A DNA stretch of 64,000 nt from Planosporangium mesophilum (GTDB taxonomy: Bacteria; Actinomycetota; Actinomycetes; Mycobacteriales; Micromonosporaceae), in contig NZ_BOON01000001.1 of assembly GCF_016863255.1 (NCBI RefSeq), positions 62,001-126,000 on the forward strand. The letters are read 5' to 3'. The position numbers and the translations under genes were made by a program. The stretch's first letter is position 1, and each line of letters begins with the position of its first letter. Positions 34,680-43,595 of the stretch are shown piece by piece. Under the pieces are notes generated by a model. It did no database searches, had not been told where the DNA came from, and saw nothing but the letters and a program-made list of their open reading frames with translations.

Positions 34680-36748
34680 CGCAGCCGGTCATCAACGAGG
34701 TCGTCACCAAGGCGCTCGTACGCTTCACCACCATCCCGGGGCTGGACGGCGAGGCCGCGCTCATCACGCTCGACAACGGGCACGACCACACCAAGCCCAA
34801 CACCCTCGGCCCGGGCGGCCTGGCCAGCCTGGACGCCGCGATCGACGCCGCGATCGAGCGCAACCCGCGCTTCATCGCCGTCACCGGCAAGCCGTACATC
34901 TTCTGCGTCGGCGCCGACATCACGGTCATCCCGCAGGCCCGCGGCCGCGAGGACGCGCTGGAGACCGGCCGGCTCGGCCACCGGGTGTTCAAGCGGCTCA
35001 AGGACTCCCAGATCCCGACGTTCGCGTTCGTCAACGGCGCGGCCATGGGCGGTGGCCTGGAGCTGGCGCTGCACTGCCACTACCGGACCCTGTCCACCGG
35101 CGCGGCAGCGCTCGCGCTGCCCGAGGTCTCGCTGGGCCTCGTGCCCGGCTGGGGCGGCACCCAGCTGCTGCCCAACCTGGTCGGCATCATCAACGCGGCG
35201 ACGGTGATCCTGTCCAACCCGCTGATGATGAACAAGATGCTCAAGCCCAAGCAGGCGCGGGAGATGGGCATCGCCGACGAGCTGTTCGAGGCGGCCGACT
35301 TCCTGGAGCGGTCGCTGGAGTGGGCGGCGGGCGTGGTCCGCGGCGACATCGCCGTGGAGCGGCCGGAGATCGACCGGGACAGCTGGGACGGCGTGCTCGA
35401 GTTCGCGAAGGCGACGCTCGACGAGAAGCTGCACGGCGCGCACCCGGCCGCGTACAAGGCCCTCGAGCTGCTCGCCCTGGCCAAGGACGCGCCGTTCTCC
35501 ACCGGCACCGCCGCCGAGGACGAGGCCCTGGCCGACCTGGTGTTCAGCGAGGAGCTGCGCAGCGGCCTGTACTCGTTCGACCTGGTGCAGCGGCGGGCCA
35601 AGCGGCCGGCCGGCGCGCCGGACAAGGGCCTGGCCCGCGACGTCAACAAGGTGGGCATCGTCGGCGCCGGCCTGATGGCCAGCCAGCTCGCCCTGCTGTT
35701 CGCCCGCCGCCTGGAGGTGCCGGTCGTGCTGACCGACCTCGACCAGGCCCGGGTCGACAAGGGCGTCGGGTACGTCCACGCCGAGGTCGACAAGCAGGTC
35801 GCCAAGGGCCGGATGGACACCGGCAAGGCCGCCAAGATCAAGGGCCTGGTCAGCGGTTCGGTCGACAAGGGCGCCTTCGCCGACGCGGACTTCGTCATCG
35901 AGGCCGTCTTCGAGGACCTGGGCGTCAAGAAGCAGGTCTGGGCCGAGCTCGAGAAGATCGTCAAGCCCGAGGCGGTCCTGGCGACCAACACCTCGTCGCT
36001 GTCGGTCACCGCGATGGCCGCCGACCTCGAGCACCCCGAGCGGGTGGTCGGCTTCCACTTCTTCAACCCGGTCGCGATGATGCCGCTGCTGGAGATCGTA
36101 CGGGCGGAGAAGACCGACGACGCGGCGCTGGCCACCGCGTTCGCGGTCGGCAAGAAGCTGAAGAAGTCCTGCGTACTGGTCAAGGACGCGCCGGCGTTCG
36201 TGGTCAACCGGCTGCTCACCCGGTTCCTGGGTGAGGTCTTCGCGGCCGTCGACGCCGGTACCCCACTGGAGGTCGCCAACGCCGCGATCGACCCGCTCGG
36301 CCTACCGATGCGCCCGCTGGCGCTGCTGCAACTCGTCGGGCCGGCCGTGGCGCACCACGTCGCGGAGACCATGCACACCGCGTTCCCCGACCGGTACGGC
36401 GTCAGCGCCAACCTCGGCCGCATCGTCGAGGCGGGCAAGCCGGGCTTCCTCACCTCCGGCGGCGAGATCGACCCCGAGGTCGCCGCGCTGCTCCAGGTGG
36501 GCGACTCCCCACTGACCTCCGACGAACTGCGCAACCGTGCCCTGGAGGCGCTCGCACAGGAGATCCGCCTGATGCTCGACGAGGGCGTCGTGGCGGAGGC
36601 GCAGGACATCGACCTGTGCATGATCCTGGGCGCCGGCTGGCCGTTCCACCTGGGCGGCGTCACGCCGTACCTGGACCGGACCGGCGTATCGGAGAAGGTC
36701 ACCGGCAAGCGGTTCCTGCCCAAGGGCGCGGCCAGTCTGCCCGCCTGA
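34676..36748 (+). CDS. fadB: Fatty-acid oxidation complex alpha subunit (enoyl-CoA hydratase / 3-hydroxyacyl-CoA dehydrogenase)
   Basis: A 690-residue two-domain enzyme. Residues 1-200 are a crotonase domain (GADITVIPQARG, FAFVNGAAMGGGLELALHCHYR, ALPEVSLGLVPGWGGTQLL). From about 320 comes the NAD-binding 3-hydroxyacyl-CoA dehydrogenase (VNKVGIVGAGLMASQLALLFARR, LATNTSSLSVTAMA, RVVGFHFFNPVAMMPLLEIV, KDAPAFVVNRLL). A C-terminal dimerisation domain follows. It hydrates enoyl-CoA and oxidises 3-hydroxyacyl-CoA before FadA cleavage. The nucleotide motif is GAGLMA instead of the usual GxGxMG. Its GTG overlaps the thiolase stop; a 40-nt hairpin terminates the operon. Confidence 0.95.
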   Translation: MTQPVINEVVTKALVRFTTIPGLDGEAALITLDNGHDHTKPNTLGPGGLASLDAAIDAAIERNPRFIAVTGKPYIFCVGADITVIPQARGREDALETGRLGHRVFKRLKDSQIPTFAFVNGAAMGGGLELALHCHYRTLSTGAAALALPEVSLGLVPGWGGTQLLPNLVGIINAATVILSNPLMMNKMLKPKQAREMGIADELFEAADFLERSLEWAAGVVRGDIAVERPEIDRDSWDGVLEFAKATLDEKLHGAHPAAYKALELLALAKDAPFSTGTAAEDEALADLVFSEELRSGLYSFDLVQRRAKRPAGAPDKGLARDVNKVGIVGAGLMASQLALLFARRLEVPVVLTDLDQARVDKGVGYVHAEVDKQVAKGRMDTGKAAKIKGLVSGSVDKGAFADADFVIEAVFEDLGVKKQVWAELEKIVKPEAVLATNTSSLSVTAMAADLEHPERVVGFHFFNPVAMMPLLEIVRAEKTDDAALATAFAVGKKLKKSCVLVKDAPAFVVNRLLTRFLGEVFAAVDAGTPLEVANAAIDPLGLPMRPLALLQLVGPAVAHHVAETMHTAFPDRYGVSANLGRIVEAGKPGFLTSGGEIDPEVAALLQVGDSPLTSDELRNRALEALAQEIRLMLDEGVVAEAQDIDLCMILGAGWPFHLGGVTPYLDRTGVSEKVTGKRFLPKGAASLPA

Positions 36749-36779
36749 CCCGCCCACCCACCTTCATGATCACGGCGCT

Positions 36780-36819
36780 GGGGCGCTCTCCTACATGATC
36801 TTGTGTAGGGGAGCGCCCC
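36780..36819 (+). terminator. Hairpin terminator after fadAB
   Basis: 16-bp arms with one mismatch (36780-36795 and 36804-36819) and an 8-nt loop, followed by a pyrimidine-rich TCGTTCT. It lies 31 nt after the fadB stop. Confidence 0.7.
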
Positions 36820-36901
36820 TCGTTCTACATCTGGTGCATGTCACACCCGACACGCCGGGAAAGGGACTGGCGCGTTCACGGCTGAACATCAGAATCGACG
36901 G

Positions 36902-37819
36902 ATGCGCCTGCCACAGCTCCGTCGCGTCCGCTGGGCCGTACGGGCCACGCTCACCCTCGGCGTGGCCGCCTCCGTCGCCGCCAACATCCTGCACGCCCAG
37001 CCGAACCCGATCAGCCAGATCATCGCGGCCTGGCCGCCGCTGGCCCTGCTGCTGACCGTCGAGCTGATCTCGCGGGTACCGGTGCACCGCCGCTCCCTGG
37101 CCGCGGTACGCCTCGTGGCCACCTCGACGATCGCCGGCATCGCCGCCTGGGTGTCGTACTGGCACATGGTGGGCGTCGCGGCGCACTACGGCGAGACGGG
37201 CCCGTCGCCGTACCTGCTGCCGCTGTCGGTCGACGGCCTCGTGATCGTCGCGAGCGTGAGCCTGGTCGAGCTGGCGGGCCGGATCCGGGTGATGGAGACG
37301 GCCGGGGCCACCGGGGCCGCGGGGGCCGAAGCGGTGGCCGCTGAATCGGCGGCCACCGGCCCGGCCGTGGTGGGCGGTCCGGCCGCGATGGGCGGTCCGG
37401 CCGTGGTGGGCGGTCCGGCCGCGGTGGGCGGCCCGGCCGTGGTGGGCGGTCCGGCCGTCGATCCGGTCGCGGGCCCCGTACCGGACGGCGTCACCGTCGT
37501 GGCGAGGCCGACGTCAGCCGGAGCCCCGGTGGCGCCGTCGACCACGGACGACACCTCCACCAAAGCCCAGCCCAACCGGTCGTCGGCGCCCCGTACCAGC
37601 CAGTCGCGCGCCGCGAAGGCCGCCCCGGCGAAGGCGGCGCCACGCAAGCGGGCGGCGGCCACCCCGGCCGACGCCGTCCTGTCACCCGCCGAGCTGGCGG
37701 AGCGCGCGGCCCGTATGAAGATGGAACAACCTGGCATCACACAGGCCGCCATAGCTGCGGAGCTGGGCATCACCACCCAGCGCCTGCGCCAGATCAACCG
37801 CCAGGCCGTCGCCGCCTGA
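36902..37819 (+). CDS. DUF2637 membrane protein with C-terminal helix-turn-helix
   Basis: A 305-residue protein. Residues 1-120 carry the DUF2637 membrane domain with about four hydrophobic helices (TLTLGVAASVAANILHA, AAWPPLALLLTVELISR, STIAGIAAWVSYWHMVGVAAHYGE, PYLLPLSVDGLVIVASVSLVELAG). A Gly/Pro/Ala-Val repeat region and a basic Ala/Lys linker follow. The last 45 residues (LSPAELAERAARMKMEQPGITQAAIAAELGITTQRLRQINRQ) form a helix-turn-helix. DUF2637 proteins are frequent on actinomycete plasmids and integrative elements as spread or transfer proteins. Here no other mobile genes are near, so a chromosomal role is possible. CAGAAT 6 nt before ATG 36902 suggests a leaderless mRNA. Confidence 0.8.
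   Translation: MRLPQLRRVRWAVRATLTLGVAASVAANILHAQPNPISQIIAAWPPLALLLTVELISRVPVHRRSLAAVRLVATSTIAGIAAWVSYWHMVGVAAHYGETGPSPYLLPLSVDGLVIVASVSLVELAGRIRVMETAGATGAAGAEAVAAESAATGPAVVGGPAAMGGPAVVGGPAAVGGPAVVGGPAVDPVAGPVPDGVTVVARPTSAGAPVAPSTTDDTSTKAQPNRSSAPRTSQSRAAKAAPAKAAPRKRAAATPADAVLSPAELAERAARMKMEQPGITQAAIAAELGITTQRLRQINRQAVAA
37358..37459 (+). repeat. 18-bp tandem repeat inside the DUF2637 gene
   Basis: About 5.7 copies of an 18-bp unit encode GPAVVG/GPAAVG/GPAAMG hexapeptides, starting at 37358 and ending with a partial unit. Copies differ by one or two bases. Copy number probably varies between strains. Confidence 0.8.
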
Positions 37820-37828
37820 GCCGGCCCT

Positions 37829-37894
37829 CTCCCCCATGATCACCGAGAGTTTGGGGCGCTATGGCAGCCACAAGTCTCGGTGATCATGGGGGAG
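37829..37894. repeat. Repeated palindromic element, copy 1, acting as bidirectional terminator
   Basis: Perfect 20-bp arms (37829-37848 and 37875-37894) flank a 26-nt loop between the DUF2637 gene and the convergent histidine-kinase gene. The right arm contains the kinase stop codon (complement of TGA at 37884-37886). From 37836 to 37894 it aligns with 48418-48475 at 50 of 58 positions with one gap, loop included, so the two are copies of one element. Confidence 0.8.
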
Positions 37895-39116
37895 GGGCCG
37901 GGGATGCGGGGGGAGCCGGCGCCGGTACGGTCGCCGACCCGGTCAGCAGCGGCGTGGTGGCCGCGCCCGGCAGACGTACCGTCACCTCCAGCCCCCCGCC
38001 GTCGAGCGCGATCGCGGTGACGCTGCCCCCGTGCGCGTCGCACACCGCCCGTACGATCGACAGGCCCAGCCCCGAGCCGCGGGCCCCGGTACGTTCCCGG
38101 CCGCCGCGCCGGAACGGCTCGAACAGCCCCGGTACGTCGGCGGCCTCCACCTCGAAGCCCGTGTTGCCGACGACCAGCCACGCCTGGGTGGCGTCGGCCC
38201 AGGTACGTACCCATACCCGCCCGCCCAGGTGGTTGTAGCGCACCGCGTTCTCGATGAGGTTGCCGGCGAGCCGCTCCACCAGGCCGGGGTCGCCGACCAC
38301 CGGCGCCGGGGCGAGGTCGGTCGTCACGTCGAGGCTGAGCCTGGACGCCTCCTGGCGTACCGACGACAGCGCCGCCGACGCCCCGGCCGACAGGTCGGCC
38401 GGCACCTTCCGCGCCAGCCGCCGGCCGGCCTGTGCCTCGGTACGGGCCAGCAGCAGCAGCGAGTCCACCAGCGCGTTCGCGCGGATGGAGGCGTCGCGCA
38501 CGACGGTGGCCATCCGGCGCAGGTCGGCCACGTCGGCATCGGAGTCCGCGAGGGTCACGTCGATCTCGGTACGCATGACCGCGAGCGGGGTGCGCAGTTC
38601 GTGCGAGGCGTTGGCGACGAAGCGTTTCTGGCTCTCGAACGCGGTACCGATCCGGTCGAGCATGGCGTCGAACGTGGCGGCCAGTTCGGCCACCTCGTCG
38701 TCCGCGCCGTCGTAGCAGATCCGCTGGTCGAGCGTCTCCCCCGAGAGCCGTCGCGCCGCGGCGGTGACGCTGTGCAGCGGCCGCAGCGCGCGGCCGGCCA
38801 CCAGGTACGCGCCGATCACACCGGCGGTGCCGATGGCGAGCAGCGCGCCCAGCCCCTTGAGCAGGAGGTCCCGCTCGGCCGCGTGCATCAGCTCGCTCTG
38901 CCAGGTACCGGCGTCGACGGTACGGCCGTCGGCGAGCTGCACCTGGGTACCGGCGCGGAGCTGATCGGAGGGGTGCAGCGCGGAGCTGACGACCGTCCAC
39001 GACAGACCGACCAGCACGGCGCCCGCGCCGATGAGGAGGATTCCGTTGAGGAGGGTCAGCCGCAGCCGCAGCGTCGGCCGGGGACGGCGTGAGGTGCGTG
39101 CGTCGTAGAGGGTCAT
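37884..39116 (-). CDS. Sensor histidine kinase of a two-component system
   Basis: A 410-residue membrane kinase. The first transmembrane helix is at about residues 20-48 (LTLLNGILLIGAGAVLVGLSWTVV), then a short extracellular loop of about 35 residues and a second helix at LLKGLGALLAIGTAGVIGAYLVAG. A HAMP linker follows (RALRPLHSVTAAARRLSGETLDQRI). The phospho-acceptor box is FVANASHELRTPLAVMRTEID, and the ATPase N, G1 and G2 boxes are LIENAVRYNHLGG, NTGFEVEAADVPGLFEPF and GSGLGLSIVRAVCDAHGG. The small loop suggests an intramembrane or periplasmic cue, unknown. ATG 39116 overlaps the response-regulator stop. The stop codon lies inside a repeated hairpin. Confidence 0.93.
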   Translation of the reverse strand: MTLYDARTSRRPRPTLRLRLTLLNGILLIGAGAVLVGLSWTVVSSALHPSDQLRAGTQVQLADGRTVDAGTWQSELMHAAERDLLLKGLGALLAIGTAGVIGAYLVAGRALRPLHSVTAAARRLSGETLDQRICYDGADDEVAELAATFDAMLDRIGTAFESQKRFVANASHELRTPLAVMRTEIDVTLADSDADVADLRRMATVVRDASIRANALVDSLLLLARTEAQAGRRLARKVPADLSAGASAALSSVRQEASRLSLDVTTDLAPAPVVGDPGLVERLAGNLIENAVRYNHLGGRVWVRTWADATQAWLVVGNTGFEVEAADVPGLFEPFRRGGRERTGARGSGLGLSIVRAVCDAHGGSVTAIALDGGGLEVTVRLPGAATTPLLTGSATVPAPAPPASPAPPP

Positions 39117-39787
39117 GGCCCCGTCTCCTCCACCCGGATCCGGTAGCCGGCGCCGACCACGGTGTCGATCAGCGCCGGCTCCCCCAGCTTCTTGCGCAGG
39201 GTCAGCATGGTCACCCGTACCGTCGTCGTGAACGGATCGGCGTTGGCGTCCCAGACCCGTTCCAGCAGCTCCTCACTCGACACCACGCCACCGTCGGCCT
39301 TGAGCAGCTCCTCGAGCACACCGAACTCCTTGCGGGTCAACTCGACCGGCCGGCCGCCCCGGGTCACCACGTGCCGGGCCTGGTCCAGCACGAGGTCGGC
39401 GACGGACAGCACCGGCGGGGTGGCCGGGGTGGCCCGCCGCCCGAGGGCCCGCACCCGGGCCACCAACTCGGTGAAGTCGAACGGCTTCGGCAGGTAGTCG
39501 TCGGCGCCCAACTGCAGCCCCTCGACCCGGTCGGCGACGCTGCCGCTGGCGGTCAGCATCAGTACCCGCGTCAGCGCCCCCGCCGAGACCAGGGCGGCAC
39601 AGATCTCGTCCCCGTGCATCCCCGGCAGGTCCCGGTCGAGCACTACCACGTCGTACCTGGTGACAAACGCCATCTCGTGACCGTCCGATCCGTCGTAGGC
39701 GACGTCCACGGCCATGCCCTCCCGCCGCAGCCCGCGCGCGATCGCGTCGGCAAGGTTGGCCTCGTCCTCGACCACGAGTACCCGCAC
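39113..39787 (-). CDS. OmpR/PhoB-family response regulator
   Basis: A 224-residue regulator. The receiver domain is VRVLVVEDEANLADAIARGL with acidic pocket ED, the phosphorylation site in YDVVVLDRDLPGMHGDEIC, the threonine in LMLTASGS and the lysine in DYLPKPFDFTELVARVRAL. A winged-helix DNA-binding domain follows (VELTRKEFGVLEELLKADGGVVSSEELLERVWDANADPFTTTVRVTMLTLRKKLG...GAGYRIR). GTG 39787 is preceded by GGGAGGAG, unlike the ATG ten codons upstream. Its stop overlaps the kinase start (ATGA). Confidence 0.94.
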   Translation of the reverse strand: MRVLVVEDEANLADAIARGLRREGMAVDVAYDGSDGHEMAFVTRYDVVVLDRDLPGMHGDEICAALVSAGALTRVLMLTASGSVADRVEGLQLGADDYLPKPFDFTELVARVRALGRRATPATPPVLSVADLVLDQARHVVTRGGRPVELTRKEFGVLEELLKADGGVVSSEELLERVWDANADPFTTTVRVTMLTLRKKLGEPALIDTVVGAGYRIRVEETGP

Positions 39788-39964
39788 CCGGTCGTCTCCT
39801 CCCACGTCGCCCAGCACATCCTGCTGGACGTGAAGTCTGCGTGAGCCACGCTAGTGTGACCACCCCGGCGGGAGTCAGGAGGAGTACTCCCAGGCACGGA
39901 GAGTGTCTTTCCCACGCGGCAGGCGACGTGGGTACCGCTCGCCCAGCAATCGGCCCGGCCGACC

Positions 39965-41404
39965 CTAGAGCCTGGGCGCCACCCACGACCGCCACACGCG
40001 TACCGACCCATCGATCCCGCGGCAGGCGAAGTACTCCGGCTCGGCCAGGCACGAGCCGTACCGGCCGGGGGCCGAGCCGAGCGTCACGACCCGCAACCGG
40101 GCCAGGTCGAGCCGGGCGAACCAGGTACGGCCGGCCAGGGTCACCCCCAGCAGCGGCGCCGCCTGGCGGCGGAGGTCGGCGGTGAGGACCCGCCAGCCCG
40201 GGACGATGCCACGCTCCTGTCCGGTACGGACGTCGCGTACCGTCAGCCCGCCCGGCGCCGTCTCGTCCGCGGCGTTGCCCGCCCGCGCGTCGGCCAGCAC
40301 CGCCCGGTCACCGCTGGTCGCCAGCAGCCTCAGCGAACTGCGCCAGCGCTGCGCACCGTCGCGCGGATCCAGGAAGACCGTCCGCAGCTGCCCGCGCAGG
40401 CACAGCATCGGCCCGCAGGCCGCGAGGTCCACATAGCCGGCGCTGCCGCGCAGGTCGGACGGGCCGACGTCGACGCGCACGTCCCACCGCCTGGTGAGGC
40501 CGGCGACGTCGTACGCGGTGATGTCGAGTACGGCCGGGCCGCCGCCGAACCGGATGGCCGGGCGCCGGAGCAGCAGCGCCTGGTTGCCGACGATCAGGAG
40601 GTCGGGCGCCGGTACGACGTCGCCGCCGAGGGCGGGCGCGTGGCCGCCGGGCGGGGCCGGCCGCGCCAGTTCGGGCAGCACGGTCTGCGCCGTGACCGCC
40701 CCGGTGAGCAGGTCGCGGACGACGACCGTACCGTCGCGCGCGACGAACACCACCCACCGCGAGCCGTCGCGGCCGCTGTCAAGGGAGATCCGGTCGACCT
40801 CCGGTACCTCGACCGACCAGGCGAGCGCGCCGGTGGCGACGTTGACGGCGTCCCAGTGCACGGGGGTCGCCGGCAAGCCGGTGCCGCAGCCGTACGTGAA
40901 GTGCGGCCGGGCCATCACGACCAGCGTGCCGCCGCTGACGAGCCACTCGGCCGTGCCCGGGCGCCGCCACACCTCGCGGCCGGACGCGGTGTCGACGGCG
41001 ACGGTCGACACCGATCCGGGTGCGGTGCAGGGGTCCGGTACGAACAGGGTCCGGCCGCCGACCTGCCGGACCGTCTCGTACGACGCGGTGGCCGGCGACC
41101 CCACCTGCCACAGCCGCTTGCCGTCGCGCAGTCGGTGCGCGAGGACCCGGTTGGGCGCGTACGAGCCGTCGAACAGGTACAGCACGTCGTCGCCCATGTC
41201 AAAGTCCGTCGGGGTGAACGGCGTGGTCAGCACCGGGCGCAGCGGTATTAGGGCGGCATCGCCGGGCAGACCGGCCGCGACCAGTACCGCGACGAGGAGT
41301 AGGACGAGACGGGCCGGCACCCGTGGCCGGCCCTCGTCGTCAGCGGACGGCGCCGCGCCGGTCAGCTCACCCAGGTCGATAAGCGGCTCGGCGGCCTGTC
41401 CCAT
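39965..41404 (-). CDS. Membrane-anchored PQQ-like beta-propeller protein
   Basis: A 479-residue protein with one transmembrane helix at about residues 31-48 (LVLLLVAVLVAAGLPGDAAL) after a short cytoplasmic N-terminus. An extracellular domain with repeated beta-propeller blades of the PQQ-like type follows: VLYLFDG...RVLAHRLRDGKRLWQVG, VAVDTASGREVWRRPG, DAVNVATGALAWSVEV, TVVVRDLLTGAVTAQ, ITAYDVAGLTRRWDVRV, FLDPRDGAQRWRSSL. No PQQ-enzyme catalytic residues are apparent, so a structural or binding role is likely. Not in an operon with its neighbours (52 nt from dxs, 177 nt from the response regulator), though all lie on the same strand. Confidence 0.75.
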   Translation of the reverse strand: MGQAAEPLIDLGELTGAAPSADDEGRPRVPARLVLLLVAVLVAAGLPGDAALIPLRPVLTTPFTPTDFDMGDDVLYLFDGSYAPNRVLAHRLRDGKRLWQVGSPATASYETVRQVGGRTLFVPDPCTAPGSVSTVAVDTASGREVWRRPGTAEWLVSGGTLVVMARPHFTYGCGTGLPATPVHWDAVNVATGALAWSVEVPEVDRISLDSGRDGSRWVVFVARDGTVVVRDLLTGAVTAQTVLPELARPAPPGGHAPALGGDVVPAPDLLIVGNQALLLRRPAIRFGGGPAVLDITAYDVAGLTRRWDVRVDVGPSDLRGSAGYVDLAACGPMLCLRGQLRTVFLDPRDGAQRWRSSLRLLATSGDRAVLADARAGNAADETAPGGLTVRDVRTGQERGIVPGWRVLTADLRRQAAPLLGVTLAGRTWFARLDLARLRVVTLGSAPGRYGSCLAEPEYFACRGIDGSVRVWRSWVAPRL

Positions 41405-41455
41405 GCGGTCATTGTGCGGGAGGGACGCCCCGACGGCAGCGAGACGGCGCCGCGC

Positions 41456-43462
41456 TCAGTGACGGCCGCCGCGGCCGCCGTTCGCGGCCGCCCGGCCGTT
41501 CACGGCAGTCCGACCGTTGCCCGTGGTCCGGCCGTTCGCCGTGGTCCGCGCCGGGGGCTGGGTCGGGTCCTCCAGCCGGCTCACCCACTCCGTCACCTGA
41601 CGGGAGATGTCCTGCGCGGTGAGGCCGAGGTCCGCGAGGATCTGGGCCCGCGTGCCGTGCGGGTGCCAGTCCTGCGGGATGCCGAGGTCGCGCAGCGGCA
41701 CCCAGACGTCCGCGTCGCGCAGCGCCTTGGCGACCGCGTCACCGACGCCGCCGGTACGGACCCCGTCCTCCAGCGTCACCACGAGCCGGTGCTCGCGGGC
41801 GAGCCCGACCAGGTCGACCGGCACCGGGCGGACCCAGCGCGGGTCCACGACGGTCACGCCGTACCCCTGCTCGGCCAGCCGCGCGGCGACCTCGACGCCC
41901 AGGTGGGCGAACGAACCGACCGCGACCAGCAGGACGTCGCGCCGCTCGGCGCGGGCGAGCACGTCCACGCCGCCGACCCGGTCGATCGCCGGCAGGTCGG
42001 CGGCGACGCTGCCGGTCGGGAACCGCACGATCGTCGGGCCGTCCTCGATCGCCACCGCCTCGCGCAGCTCGACGCGCAGCGTCGCGGCGTCGCGCGGGGC
42101 GGCGATGCGCAGGCCCGGCACGGTACCGAAGACCGACATGTCCCAGATGCCGTAGTGGCTGGGGCCGTCCGGACCGGTGACGCCAGCCCGGTCGAGCACG
42201 ATGGTGACCGGCAGCTTGTGCATGGCCACGTCGAGCAGTACCTGGTCGAAGGCCCGGTTGAGGAACGTCGCGTACACCGCGACGACCGGGTGCAGCCCGC
42301 CGATCGCCAGGCCGGCCGCGGAGGTGATCGCGTGCTGCTCGGCGATGCCGACGTCGTAGGCGCGCTCCGGGTACTTGCGCATGAGCTTGGCGATGCCGGT
42401 CGGCTCGGCCATGGCGGCGGTGATACCGACGACGTCCGGCCGCTCGTCGGCGATCGCGACGAGTTCCTCGGCGAAGACGTGGGTCCACTTCACCGAGGCC
42501 GGTGCCAGCAGCTTGCCGGTCTCCGGGTCGAACGCGCCGCCCGGGCCGTGCAGGCAGTCCGCCTCGTCCTCCTCGGCCGGGCGGAAGCCGTACCCCTTGC
42601 GGGTCACCGCGTGCACGATCACCGGCCCGCCGTACGCCCTGGCCCGGCGCAGCGCCGACTCCATCGCGGCCAGGTCGTGCCCGTCGACCGGGCCGACGTA
42701 CTTGATGCCGAGGTCCTCGAACATCGCCTGCGGCGCGACGGCGTCCTTGAGCCCCTTCTTGAGCCCGTGCAGCACCTCGTAGAGCGGGCCGCCCACCACC
42801 GGGGTGTGGCCGAGCGCATCCTTGATCAGGTCGAGGACCTTCTCGTACCCGGGGCTCAGGCGCAGCGTCGACAGGTGGTCGGCCAGGCCCCCGATCGTCG
42901 GCGCGTACGAGCGGCCGTTGTCGTTGACGACGATGACCAGGGGGTTCCTGGAGGTGGCGATGTTGTTGAGGGCTTCCCAGCACATCCCGCCGGTCAGCGC
43001 GCCGTCGCCGACGACCGCCACGACGTGGCGCTTCTCGCCGCGCAGCGCGTACGCCTTGGCCACGCCGTCGGCGTAGGACAGCGCCGTGGAGGCGTGCGAG
43101 TTCTCGATCAGGTCGTGCTCGCTCTCGGCCCGGCTGGGGTAGCCCGACAGGCCGCCGCGCTGGCGCAGCAGGTCGAACCCGTCCTGGCGGCCGGTGACGA
43201 TCTTGTGCACGTACGCCTGGTGCCCGGTGTCGAACAGGATCCGGTCCTTGGGCGACTCGAACACCCGGTGCAGCGCGAGGGTGAGCTCGACAACGCCGAG
43301 GTTCGGACCGAGGTGGCCGCCGGTACGCGAGACCTTGTCGACGAGGAAGTCCCGGATCTCGGCGGCGAGGACGGTCAGCTGCTCCTCGGTCAGCCCCCTC
43401 AGGTCCTGCGGATCACGGATGGAGCCGAGAAGACTGGTGGGGCCGTCAGCGGAAGCGCTCAT
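41456..43462 (-). CDS. dxs: 1-deoxy-D-xylulose-5-phosphate synthase
   Basis: A 668-residue thiamine-diphosphate enzyme that makes DXP from pyruvate and glyceraldehyde-3-phosphate, the first step of the MEP isoprenoid pathway. Motifs: [55 protein letters not shown] and [15 protein letters not shown] (TPP binding), [17 protein letters not shown] and the C-terminal transketolase fold. The last 30 residues are an extra low-complexity tail of TTANGR-like 6-residue repeats. ATG 43462 has TAGACT 8 nt upstream, indicating a leaderless transcript; the longer in-frame reading is not supported. Confidence 0.96.
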   Translation of the reverse strand: MSASADGPTSLLGSIRDPQDLRGLTEEQLTVLAAEIRDFLVDKVSRTGGHLGPNLGVVELTLALHRVFESPKDRILFDTGHQAYVHKIVTGRQDGFDLLRQRGGLSGYPSRAESEHDLIENSHASTALSYADGVAKAYALRGEKRHVVAVVGDGALTGGMCWEALNNIATSRNPLVIVVNDNGRSYAPTIGGLADHLSTLRLSPGYEKVLDLIKDALGHTPVVGGPLYEVLHGLKKGLKDAVAPQAMFEDLGIKYVGPVDGHDLAAMESALRRARAYGGPVIVHAVTRKGYGFRPAEEDEADCLHGPGGAFDPETGKLLAPASVKWTHVFAEELVAIADERPDVVGITAAMAEPTGIAKLMRKYPERAYDVGIAEQHAITSAAGLAIGGLHPVVAVYATFLNRAFDQVLLDVAMHKLPVTIVLDRAGVTGPDGPSHYGIWDMSVFGTVPGLRIAAPRDAATLRVELREAVAIEDGPTIVRFPTGSVAADLPAIDRVGGVDVLARAERRDVLLVAVGSFAHLGVEVAARLAEQGYGVTVVDPRWVRPVPVDLVGLAREHRLVVTLEDGVRTGGVGDAVAKALRDADVWVPLRDLGIPQDWHPHGTRAQILADLGLTAQDISRQVTEWVSRLEDPTQPPARTTANGRTTGNGRTAVNGRAAANGGRGGRH

Positions 43463-43470
43463 GACGGGCC

Positions 43471-43476
43471 AGTCTA
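43471..43476 (-). promoter_or_regulatory. Leaderless-type -10 box (TAGACT) for dxs
   Basis: On the minus strand TAGACT is followed by 8 nt and the ATG at 43462. Box and spacing are identical to those of the PadR gene promoter. Confidence 0.5.
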
Positions 43477-43542
43477 GCGGGGGCGCGCACGCCGTCATCG
43501 GGGGCGATCACTCGTTCACACATCCCTCACATGTGGCACGCA

Positions 43543-43577
43543 ACGGACCGGTCCACCCCCGCGGCGGACCGGTCCGT
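43543..43577 (-). terminator. Hairpin terminator of the sugar ABC operon
   Basis: Perfect 12-bp arms (43543-43554 and 43566-43577) with an 11-nt loop, located 18 nt after the stop of the last permease gene. Confidence 0.7.
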
Positions 43578-43595
43578 CACTCCCGGTTATCGGGT

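Noticed and set aside
36902-37819. A plasmid or integrative element, suggested by the DUF2637 protein
   Set aside because: No integrase, relaxase, FtsK-type transfer ATPase or tRNA attachment site occurs nearby, and flanking genes are housekeeping.
41414-43477. A 687-codon plus-strand frame over dxs
   Set aside because: Same reason: the minus strand encodes a full-length Dxs with all thiamine-diphosphate motifs.
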